Positions 1 through 5,234 of a stretch of 6,214 bases of DNA are shown here, piece after piece (position 1 is the stretch's first letter; the number at the start of each line of letters is the position of its first letter). The position numbers and the translations under genes are program-made. Source of the DNA: a bacterium (GTDB taxonomy: Bacteria; Vulcanimicrobiota; Xenobia; RGZZ01); NCBI GenBank assembly GCA_021782195.1, contig JAJXVI010000159.1, positions 1 through 6,214 of the forward strand, in the 5' to 3' direction. The notes under the pieces are model-generated. The model was not told the DNA's origin. It searched no databases and saw only the letters and a list, made by a program, of their open reading frames with translations.

Positions 1-1
1 A

Positions 2-364
2 GACGCCGCCCGTGAAGCTTCGAATATCGTCAAGGGCCAGGTGGCACGCCTCAAACCTCTTCACAAGGCAGCGATCCTTCTACACGCCTTGCGTGACGAA
101 ACGACGCGGGAAGTCACGCGGGGGCTGAGAGAGTTTGAGGTCAAAGGGCTTCTGGCCGAGATTGACCGGCTGCCAGACTGTACTTCGGTGGAGACCGTGG
201 CGGTGGTTCACGAGTTTTTTCACATCCACCGCCTTTTTTCGAGTCTTGGGGACGCGCTCGAAACATCTGACGACATCCTCAAGGCAGTCGAGCGCTGGGC
301 CTCGCGTCACCCCAGGCGACTTGCGCTGCTGCTCAAGGAGTCGTGGCTTTCGCCGAGGGTCTGA
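2..364 (+). CDS. Partial FliG N-terminal-domain-like protein (5' end outside window)
   Basis: The reading frame is open from the left edge, so the gene may begin upstream. A GTG at 41 with AAGG about 6 nt ahead is an alternative start giving 107 residues. From that GTG, residues about 5-62 resemble the FliG N-terminal domain: a LHKAAILLHAL helix like KAAILLLSLG, then a REFEVKGLLAEI stretch like SEEEVEKLAxEI, then a VAVVHEFF end like VLEEFY. FliG-N is the part of the flagellar rotor protein that binds the C-terminal tail of the MS-ring protein FliF. The last 25 residues (RHPRRLALLLKESWLSP) instead look like that FliF tail (E. coli FliF ends near DPRVVALVIRQWMSND). The FliG middle and C-terminal torque domains are absent. 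The 13 residues before the GTG (DAAREASNIVKGQ) loosely recall the CheX/CheC E-x2-N-x3-G motif, which may be chance. A flagellar or chemotaxis role is inferred from eye alignment only. The 3' end overlaps the convergent membrane-protein gene by 32 bp. Confidence 0.6.
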   Translation, partial: DAAREASNIVKGQVARLKPLHKAAILLHALRDETTREVTRGLREFEVKGLLAEIDRLPDCTSVETVAVVHEFFHIHRLFSSLGDALETSDDILKAVERWASRHPRRLALLLKESWLSPRV

Positions 365-1124
365 CAATCCACTCGGTGGTGATTTCAGAGCGAGTTGTGG
401 AAATCGTGGTGTGGACTGAATCCTGCTCTGTCCGGACGGGTGTGGAGTCAAGCGGGTTCAACGGGTCACTGCTGATAGCCGGGTCCTGACTGTCGGGTCT
501 GACGATGTTCCAGGTCAGATCTCCAGGAAGTCGTATCAGCTCTGTGACCGCGCGCAGGCCGCAGTTCCTTACGCTTGTGCAGGTCGCGTACGCTTCTGGG
601 AGGTCCACGTACATCAGGTTGCGTGGATCGTGCTGAACTGTCGCGTCGAAGACGCGGATGCTGCTGGTCGCGAGGCAGAAACGGCTGCTTGCAAGCAGCA
701 GCAGCAGCAGCACCTGCAAACGCAGGGCAGAACGAAGCGGGCGGCGCTCAATCTCGTCGAAGACGTTGCGAGGTCGTTGAAGCCGACGCAGGATGAGCGT
801 CCCGGTGAGCAGGAGCGCGGACACCAGGGCTGCTCTTTCGAGACCGATTTCAAGATCAGGACCGATGACGCGAAGCACCCCTCCCCAGTCGAGGCTTCCA
901 ACCAGGGTGCACCGTGCACTCCACAGGGCAGCGACGACGAGCTGGGGGGCCAACAACGCAAAGATCCAGCTCTGTTCACGTCGCTCCCGGAACGCCCCAC
1001 GAAGGAGGAAAAATTCCAGGAGTCCTGCGCCGAGCACCAGTTCGGGGGGAACGTGGCTGAGCATCACAAACACTGTGAACGCGACGAGCGCAAGCACGGC
1101 CAGCGGAAATTCAATGAGTATCAC
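333..1124 (-). CDS. Polytopic membrane protein of unknown function
   Basis: I do not recognise this 263-residue protein. It starts with GTG at 1124, whose last bases overlap the TGA of the thioesterase gene (GTGA), so it is probably translationally coupled and co-transcribed with it. Hydrophobic segments lie at about residues 3-23, 27-43, 53-75, 97-113 and 136-150. They are separated by short charged loops such as RERREQ and RRLQRPRN, the second placing that loop on the cytoplasmic side by the positive-inside rule. The fifth segment contains six leucines in a row encoded by a CTG run. After it comes a hydrophilic tail of about 110 residues with a Cys182/Cys188 pair and a Ser/Thr/Asp-rich end. 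If there are five spans with the loops as above, this tail would be outside the membrane and the cysteines could form a disulfide. The membrane-protein composition in only this frame, plus the coupled start, support a real gene. The 3' end overlaps the FliG-like gene from the other strand. Confidence 0.75.
   Translation of the reverse strand: MILIEFPLAVLALVAFTVFVMLSHVPPELVLGAGLLEFFLLRGAFRERREQSWIFALLAPQLVVAALWSARCTLVGSLDWGGVLRVIGPDLEIGLERAALVSALLLTGTLILRRLQRPRNVFDEIERRPLRSALRLQVLLLLLLASSRFCLATSSIRVFDATVQHDPRNLMYVDLPEAYATCTSVRNCGLRAVTELIRLPGDLTWNIVRPDSQDPAISSDPLNPLDSTPVRTEQDSVHTTISTTRSEITTEWIVRPSAKATTP
695..712. repeat. (GCA)6 trinucleotide repeat inside the membrane-protein gene
   Basis: Six perfect GCA units on the plus strand read as a CTG run on the coding minus strand and encode five of six consecutive leucines in the fifth hydrophobic segment. 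A change in unit number keeps frame and would only alter the length of the leucine stretch. Confidence 0.85.
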
Positions 1125-1585
1125 GTGTGTGGCTCGCTTTCTGGAAGTGGGGCGGCCAGGTCGGAAGGCGCTTCTCTCAACCGCGCCTCGAAGGCCGTGA
1201 TCTGTTGGCGCATCTCCAACGGGATGCGGCGAGGACGCCTTGATTCGTAGTCGTAGCACACAAGTTCCGTGCTGGCCTGGGCCACGGGGCGTCCGGTGGT
1301 CTCTTCGCTCAACCGGTAGTGCATGGTGAATGAGGCGTTTCCGAAGCGGGTGACGCCCAGGCGCACCAGGACCGTCTCGCCGAGCGTGGCGGGGCTCAAG
1401 TAGCGGCACTCCACCGAACCTACGATGAAGTTGAACGCCTTCACGTCGCGCAGTCCGCTCATGGAACAGAAGTATTCCTGGCGGCCGAACTCCATGTAGC
1501 TGAGGTAGACGGCGTGATTGACATGACCCATCGCGTCCATGTCGCGGAAGCGCACGGGCACGCGGGCTGTGAATGGGAGATCCAT
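1121..1585 (-). CDS. Acyl-CoA thioesterase, 4HBT/YbgC-FadM hotdog-fold family
   Basis: This 154-residue protein has the size and layout of single-domain hotdog thioesterases, which hydrolyse acyl-CoA to free acid and CoA in the cytoplasm. The N-terminal signature RFRDMDAMGHVNHAVYLSYM (residues 12-31) is the family's active-site motif. Asp17 is the probable catalytic residue, followed by the GHVN turn and the long central helix. Further family features are VECRYLSPATLGETV, a VTRFGNASFTMHYRL strand pair, and the VAQASTELVCYD strand. The ATG at 1585 is chosen because GGAGAAG lies 8 nt upstream and the active-site motif then sits at its usual distance from the N-terminus. The last codons overlap the membrane-protein start. 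The substrate cannot be read from sequence; a role in acyl-CoA turnover near a leucine-catabolism cluster is possible, but that cluster is separated by two genes on the opposite strand. Confidence 0.92.
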   Translation of the reverse strand: MDLPFTARVPVRFRDMDAMGHVNHAVYLSYMEFGRQEYFCSMSGLRDVKAFNFIVGSVECRYLSPATLGETVLVRLGVTRFGNASFTMHYRLSEETTGRPVAQASTELVCYDYESRRPRRIPLEMRQQITAFEARLREAPSDLAAPLPESEPHT

Positions 1586-1593
1586 GGCGAAGG

Positions 1594-1600
1594 CTTCTCC
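1594..1600 (-). promoter_or_regulatory. Ribosome binding site of the thioesterase gene
   Basis: The minus strand reads GGAGAAG followed by 8 nt and the ATG at 1585. This site decides the start codon. Confidence 0.7.
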
Positions 1601-1654
1601 GCGAACTGTCCTCTCCCTTCGTCAATGCCTGCGTGCCCGACGCGTTTTTCTGGG

Positions 1655-1670
1655 TGGCCAGGATTGTGCT
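1655..1670 (+). promoter_or_regulatory. Sigma-54-like -24/-12 promoter element upstream of archease
   Basis: The 16 bases TGGCCAGGATTGTGCT match 9 of the 12 defined positions of the sigma-54 consensus TGGCACG-N4-TTGCW. The near-invariant GG and GC are present and separated by the required 10 nt. Transcription would start near 1681, leaving a leader of about 17 nt before the archease ATG at 1698. In E. coli the rtcBA operon is transcribed by sigma-54 RNA polymerase under the activator RtcR, so such a site ahead of archease-rtcB is plausible. No activator gene or upstream enhancer palindrome was identified here, and a match of this quality can occur by chance. Confidence 0.35.
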
Positions 1671-1697
1671 CGCCTGGCGGGAAACCAACGATGGACT

Positions 1698-2180
1698 ATG
1701 ACTCGTCCCCCGCACGGCGCCGCCTGTTCCGGACTTTTTGAGGCCGGCGTCCCCTTTTATCGTCCGGACTACAACGTGGTTGAACACCCATCTGACGTGG
1801 GGTTCGAACTGCGCGCTTCCTCGCGCGCCCGGTTGTTCGCCGACGCGACGCTTGTCTACTACGACATGCTGGTGGGGTTGGACCGGATCGTTCCTCGGCT
1901 GGACCGCGTCGTCGAAGTCACCGGGCTTGACGATGGCGACCTCATGGTGACGCTGCTGTCTGAGTGCATTATCCTGACTGAGGTGGAGCAGATTCTCTTC
2001 TGTCAGGCGCGCGTCGAGGAGATCCAACCGGATCGGCTCGTTCTGAGGTTGTGCGGAGAACCGGTCGATGAGACGCGTCACGTCTTCGAACTCGGCATCA
2101 AGGCGGTGACCTACCACGCGCTGTCGGTCACCGCAAATGCGGACGGCTCGTGGCGCGCGCACGTGGTGTTCGATATATGA
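1698..2180 (+). CDS. Archease, RtcB-activating protein
   Basis: Archease is a small cytoplasmic protein that promotes guanylylation of the RNA ligase RtcB and lets it work for many turnovers. The 160-residue product shows the family pattern. Residues 26-36 (NVVEHPSDVGF) correspond to YEHTADIG of the archaeal proteins. Residues 41-61 form the first helix. Residues 76-101 match the EDLExLLxxxLxELL helix region. GIKAVTYHALSV (133-144) matches EVKAITYHDMKI, and the protein ends in FDI like the family's conserved DI terminus. Asp33 and Asp159 are the aspartates expected to take part in metal binding. Two changes in the N-terminal motif stand out: Pro-Ser replaces the usual Thr-Ala. The start is uncertain. 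ATG 1698 is the last in-frame start before the conserved core, has only a weak ribosome binding site, and leaves about 20 extra N-terminal residues. Starts further upstream (1539) would run into the divergent thioesterase gene. The stop overlaps a possible upstream rtcB start (ATGA). Confidence 0.88.
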   Translation: MTRPPHGAACSGLFEAGVPFYRPDYNVVEHPSDVGFELRASSRARLFADATLVYYDMLVGLDRIVPRLDRVVEVTGLDDGDLMVTLLSECIILTEVEQILFCQARVEEIQPDRLVLRLCGEPVDETRHVFELGIKAVTYHALSVTANADGSWRAHVVFDI

Positions 2181-2255
2181 CGCCGGATGCGTTCCCGAAA
2201 GATGACGGCGACGCGCCCCCTCGAAGCGCGTTGCCGAATAACCAGGGCTTGAGTC

Positions 2256-2263
2256 AAGGAGGT
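2256..2263 (+). promoter_or_regulatory. Strong ribosome binding site of rtcB
   Basis: AAGGAGGT, a perfect anti-16S complement, lies 3 nt before ATG 2267 (4 nt from the GGAGG core). It selects 2267 over the in-frame ATG at 2177 that overlaps the archease stop. Confidence 0.8.
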
Positions 2264-2266
2264 GCG

Positions 2267-3709
2267 ATGGGCGTCAATCTACGCAAGATCAATGACTGGA
2301 CGTGGGAGATTCCGCGCGAGGCCGACATGCTTGTGAGCGGACGGGTGTTTTCGAGCGCCGCGCTCCTCGCGTCGATCCGGGATGACCTGAGTCTCGAGCA
2401 GGTTCGCAACGTCGCCCATCTGCCGGGAATCGTGGGCCATTCCCTTGCCATGCCGGATATTCACCAGGGATACGGCTTCCCAATCGGTGGGGTTGCGGCC
2501 ACGCGTGAGGTCGACGGGGTCATTTCTCCAGGCGGGGTCGGGTACGACATCAACTGTGGCGTTCGCCTCGTAACCATGGCTCTCGACGAGCGGGATGTGA
2601 GCGCTCGTCTGGATGCGCTTGTGGGTGCACTGTACGCGGCGGTCCCGGCCGGGGTCGGCGCATCGAGTGGATTTCGCAAGCTCGGTGAAAGCGAGTTGCG
2701 GAAGGTCGTGACCGAGGGGGCACGCTGGCCCGTGGCCCACGGTCACGGAGACGCAGACGACCTGCTTCACATCGAGGAGGGGGGCTGTCTTGAAGGGGCG
2801 GAGCCCGACGCCGTCAGTGCCCAGGCCTATGCGCGTGGTCGGGAGCAGCTCGGGAGCCTGGGATCCGGGAACCACTTTCTTGAGGTGGAGGTTGTGGACG
2901 AGGTGTTTCGTCCCGACGTGGCTGACGTGCTTGGCCTGCGGAAAGGGGGCGTGGTGTTTGCCATTCACTCCGGCTCCCGGGGCCTCGGTCACCAGGTCTG
3001 CACCGACTACCTGCGCGTCATGGACCGGGCCATGGCGAAGTACGGTATCACGCTTCCGGATCGTCAACTTGCCTGTGCCCCTCTTCGCTCGGAGGAAGGT
3101 CAGGCATATTTTCGCGCCATGAAGGCTGCCGCCAACTTCGCATGGGCCAACCGACAGACCATGACAGGACTTGCCCTCGGTGCGTTCGAGCGGGTTTTCG
3201 GAATGGGGCGTGGGGCACTGGGGGTCCGGCTGCTTTACGACGTCTGCCACAATATTGCGAAGATCGAAGAACACGTGGTGGAGGGAGCGTCGATGCGCGT
3301 CTGCGTTCATCGGAAGGGGGCCACGCGGGCGTTTCCTCCGCATCATCCACTCACGCCGGTCGCCTATCGAGAAGTCGGTCAGCCCGTCTTCATCCCCGGG
3401 GACATGGGGCGTTGCTCCTACGTGCTGGTCGGGCAACCTCGAGGTATGGAGGAATGCTTTGGTTCCTCGTGTCACGGAGCCGGGCGACTGTTGTCGCGTC
3501 AGGCGGCGCTCAAAGCCGGAGCCGGTCGGCGTCTCCAGGAGGAGTTGCTGGAACGCGGCGTTCACGTCCGCGCTCGCGGGGTCAAGACGCTTGCGGAGGA
3601 AATGCCGGAAGCCTATAAGGACGTCTCAGAGGTTGTTTCCGTGATGGACGCGCTCAACCTCACGCACATCGTGGCGCGCCTGCGTCCCATCGCCTGCGTC
3701 AAGGGCTAG
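2267..3709 (+). CDS. rtcB: RNA-splicing ligase RtcB (3'-phosphate/5'-hydroxyl RNA ligase)
   Basis: RtcB joins RNA 2',3'-cyclic-phosphate or 3'-phosphate ends to 5'-OH ends using GTP and Mn2+, through a GMP-histidine intermediate; in bacteria it serves RNA repair. The 480-residue length from ATG 2267 is typical, and the N-terminus MGVNLRKINDWTWEIP aligns with family N-termini. Active-site residues are all present: Asp94 and Cys97 in GYDINCGVR, His203 in GSGNHFLE, His234 in IHSGSRGLGHQ, His328 in DVCHNIAKIEEH, and His403 in SSCHGAGR, the guanylylated histidine (equivalent to P. horikoshii His404). HRKGATRAFPP (348-358) and PGDMGRCSYVLVG (377-389) are further family signatures. The gene follows archease by 86 nt on the same strand and is probably in its operon. 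An in-frame ATG at 2177 overlaps the archease TGA and would add 30 unconserved residues, so it is not preferred. No inteins, insertions or missing residues are seen. The TAG stop overlaps the convergent HMG-CoA lyase stop. Confidence 0.98.
   Translation: MGVNLRKINDWTWEIPREADMLVSGRVFSSAALLASIRDDLSLEQVRNVAHLPGIVGHSLAMPDIHQGYGFPIGGVAATREVDGVISPGGVGYDINCGVRLVTMALDERDVSARLDALVGALYAAVPAGVGASSGFRKLGESELRKVVTEGARWPVAHGHGDADDLLHIEEGGCLEGAEPDAVSAQAYARGREQLGSLGSGNHFLEVEVVDEVFRPDVADVLGLRKGGVVFAIHSGSRGLGHQVCTDYLRVMDRAMAKYGITLPDRQLACAPLRSEEGQAYFRAMKAAANFAWANRQTMTGLALGAFERVFGMGRGALGVRLLYDVCHNIAKIEEHVVEGASMRVCVHRKGATRAFPPHHPLTPVAYREVGQPVFIPGDMGRCSYVLVGQPRGMEECFGSSCHGAGRLLSRQAALKAGAGRRLQEELLERGVHVRARGVKTLAEEMPEAYKDVSEVVSVMDALNLTHIVARLRPIACVKG
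3706..3709. other. Shared CTAG stop overlap of convergent rtcB and HMG-CoA lyase genes
   Basis: The palindrome CTAG supplies the TAG stop of rtcB on the plus strand (3707-3709) and the TAG stop of the lyase gene on the minus strand (3708-3706). There is no room for an intergenic bidirectional terminator, so each transcript must run into the other gene. Confidence 0.95.
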
Positions 3710-4710
3710 CGGGGACGCGTGGGCGTTCCCGCCGCCGGGTCCCCCGCGACGTCCCCGCCGCCGGCTTCCCGCGACGTCCCCCGCGTTGCGCTTCTGTTGC
3801 GCGTTTCCGCCGCGCTTGCGGCCCCAAGTCGCTGCAGCTGGCGCGAAGGCAGGCGCCGTCCAAGCGTCCGCTCGATGATGGCGGAAGCCTGGGCGAGTCG
3901 TCCGAGATCGACGCCGGTGTGGATGCCCATCCGTTGCAGGAGATAGACCAGGTCCTCGGTCGCGAGGTTGCCCGCGGCGCCTGGAGCGTAGGGGCAGCCT
4001 CCCAGTCCGCCGGCGGACGCGTCGAACGTCGTGATCCCGAGCGAGAGGCCGGCCACCACGTTGGCGAGCGCGGTACCGGAAGTGTCGTGGAAGTGGAGCG
4101 CCAGTCGACCGAGCGGGACCCGCCGTCTCAACAGTTCGATCAGCCGTTCGACCTCGGTCGGGGCAGCCACGCCGATCGTGTCCCCGAGCGAGATCTCGTC
4201 GGCGCCGAGGGCGAGAAGCTGCTCGGTGACTTCGAGCACGCGCTGTGGAGATACCGCTCCCTCAAAGGGGCATTCGAACGCGGTCGACACGTATCCGCGA
4301 ATGCTTATTCCCATCTCGAGCGCGAGGTGCGCCACTTCTCCGAAAACCGTCAGCGAACGCGCAACGGTCATGCCGATGTTCTTCTCGGTGAACGTGTCCG
4401 ACGCCGCGGTGAACAGCGCGATGCGACGGATTCCGGCTTCGCGAGCCCGTTCCAGGCCGCGTGCGTTTGGAACCAGAGCGGACAGGCGCACGCCCTCGCG
4501 CGGCGAAAGAGCGCCCGCGAGCTCGGCCGCGTCGCCGAGTTGAGGAATGTGCCTGGGACTGACGAAGGACGTGACCTCAATCTCGGTGAGACCGGCGTCG
4601 ACCAGGGCGTTGACGAACTCTATCTTTGAAGGGGTCGGAACGATGGTCGCCTCATTCTGGAGGCCGTCGCGCGGACCGACTTCCACGATGCGCACGGAGT
4701 CGGGAAGCAT
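3706..4710 (-). CDS. mvaB: Hydroxymethylglutaryl-CoA lyase
   Basis: This enzyme cleaves 3-hydroxy-3-methylglutaryl-CoA to acetyl-CoA and acetoacetate, the last step of leucine degradation. The 334-residue protein is a TIM-barrel of the DRE-TIM (HMGL-like) family. VEVGPRDGLQNE (9-20) carries catalytic Arg14 and metal-binding Asp15. HFHDTSG (206-212) supplies metal ligands His206 and His208. GGLGGCPYAPGAAGNLATED (234-253) is the lyase signature with the active-site loop Cys239 and Asn248. EVTSFVSP and SLGDTIGVA are further family blocks. The ATG at 4710 is supported by GAGGAGGG 6 nt upstream and by a one-base TGATG overlap with the biotin-carrier gene, so the two are coupled. Bacterial homologues are near 300 residues; residues from about 297 on are a low-complexity Ala/Gly/Thr/Arg tail partly encoded by an imperfect 25-bp repeat, and are unlikely to be catalytic. 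The context with a biotin-dependent carboxylase supports leucine/isovalerate catabolism rather than another aldolase function. Confidence 0.96.
   Translation of the reverse strand: MLPDSVRIVEVGPRDGLQNEATIVPTPSKIEFVNALVDAGLTEIEVTSFVSPRHIPQLGDAAELAGALSPREGVRLSALVPNARGLERAREAGIRRIALFTAASDTFTEKNIGMTVARSLTVFGEVAHLALEMGISIRGYVSTAFECPFEGAVSPQRVLEVTEQLLALGADEISLGDTIGVAAPTEVERLIELLRRRVPLGRLALHFHDTSGTALANVVAGLSLGITTFDASAGGLGGCPYAPGAAGNLATEDLVYLLQRMGIHTGVDLGRLAQASAIIERTLGRRLPSRQLQRLGAASAAETRNRSATRGTSREAGGGDVAGDPAAGTPTRPR
3727..3776. repeat. Imperfect 25-bp tandem repeat in the 3' end of the HMG-CoA lyase gene
   Basis: Two adjacent 25-bp GC-rich units (3727-3751 and 3752-3776) each run from a CCGCCGCCGG core to CCCGCGACG, with a few mismatches and a one-base offset in the middle. 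A third partial copy (TCCCCCGCG) begins at 3777. Since 25 is not a multiple of three, the copies are read in different frames in the lyase gene's low-complexity C-terminal tail. Confidence 0.6.
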
Positions 4711-5219
4711 CAGGAGCCCTCCTCGGGGGCGATGCGCGCCAGCACCGTCCCCATATCGACGAGGTCGCCTGCGCGGTGGACCATTCCTTCGACCACACCG
4801 GCGCGCGGGGCTGTCAGGCTCAGCTCCATCTTCATCGATTCGAGCACGAACATCAACTGGCGCTCTTCGACGATTGCCCCGTTCTCGGTACAGACCTTGA
4901 TCACCGTGCCGGGCATCGGTGCCACCACTTCGTTTCCACCCGTCCCCTGGGGCTTTGCGGCCGGGCCGCGCTCGGCGGTCTCGATCGACCAGGTGCGTCC
5001 GCCGGCCCAGACGTGCACCCGCGTTCCTTCCCGTATCGCCTGGAATGCCACGATCCGCCCGTCGATGTCAAGCCACCCACCCCCTTCCTCGATGTTTACG
5101 ATGCGGCCTGGCACGGGGAGGGCACCGTCGTGACACGTAAAAGTTCCGTCGCTCCCAAGTTCAACTTCGAAGTCAATCCACTCGGCGCGCGAGGCGGCCT
5201 TCATTCGCAAACGGCTCAC
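4710..5219 (-). CDS. BT-domain/biotin carboxyl carrier protein of an acyl-CoA carboxylase (probable 3-methylcrotonyl-CoA carboxylase)
   Basis: This protein carries the biotin that shuttles carboxylate between the biotin carboxylase and the carboxyltransferase. The C-terminal half is a biotinyl domain: APMPGTVIKV, then FVLESMKMEL with the biotinylated lysine (Lys130 from the GTG start), then the TAPRAGVVEGM strand and a VDMGTVLARI end. The N-terminal half, about residues 10-80, looks like the BT domain that in methylcrotonyl- and propionyl-CoA carboxylase alpha subunits lies between biotin carboxylase and biotin carrier and contacts the beta subunit. Here it is a separate gene of about 169 residues. 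GTG 5219 is chosen because GGAGAG lies 7 nt upstream and it forms a GTGA overlap with the upstream stop. ATG 5234 (174 residues, no clear ribosome binding site) and an ATG at 5270 are alternatives. It overlaps the lyase start by one base. The assignment to methylcrotonyl-CoA rests on the lyase neighbour; propionyl- or acetyl-CoA carboxylase remains possible. Confidence 0.9.
   Translation of the reverse strand: MSRLRMKAASRAEWIDFEVELGSDGTFTCHDGALPVPGRIVNIEEGGGWLDIDGRIVAFQAIREGTRVHVWAGGRTWSIETAERGPAAKPQGTGGNEVVAPMPGTVIKVCTENGAIVEERQLMFVLESMKMELSLTAPRAGVVEGMVHRAGDLVDMGTVLARIAPEEGS
4717..4724 (-). promoter_or_regulatory. Ribosome binding site of the HMG-CoA lyase gene
   Basis: GAGGAGGG on the minus strand lies inside the end of the biotin-carrier gene, 6 nt before the lyase ATG. 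With the TGATG overlap it indicates efficient coupled re-initiation. Confidence 0.8.
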
Positions 5220-5234
5220 TGGCTTGCTCTCCAT
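5216..5234 (-). other. Junction of biotin carboxylase and BT/BCCP genes (GTGA overlap)
   Basis: The biotin carboxylase stop TGA (5218-5216) overlaps the GTG (5219-5217) of the next gene. The GGAGAG at 5232-5227 can serve as its ribosome binding site. No X-XXY-YYZ slippery heptamer is visible, so coupled translation is more likely than programmed frameshifting. A one-base deletion in an ancestrally fused gene would give the same arrangement. Confidence 0.6.

Noticed and set aside
1600..1640. Sigma-70 promoter for the thioesterase gene
   Set aside because: A TTGACG is present on the minus strand but no acceptable -10 hexamer follows at 16-18 nt.
1539..1697. N-terminal extension of archease to an upstream ATG
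   Set aside because: It would overlap the start and ribosome binding site of the divergent thioesterase gene and adds Arg-rich sequence unlike the family.
1125..2162. Upstream two thirds of a 609-codon open frame on the minus strand (333-2162)
   Set aside because: This part lies over the thioesterase and archease genes in another frame and has low-complexity Arg/His/Pro-rich content. Only the part below 1124 looks like a real membrane protein.
2279..3565. 428-codon open frame on the minus strand opposite rtcB
   Set aside because: It is the antisense shadow of a fully conserved RtcB and shows no recognisable domain.
3709..3732. GCGGG...CCCGC inverted repeat after rtcB as a terminator
   Set aside because: The stem is only about five pairs, there is no T tract, and it lies within the coding end of the convergent lyase gene.
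5216..5234. Programmed -1 frameshift joining biotin carboxylase and BT/BCCP
   Set aside because: No slippery heptamer or obvious downstream structure is visible. Coupled re-initiation at GTGA explains the arrangement.
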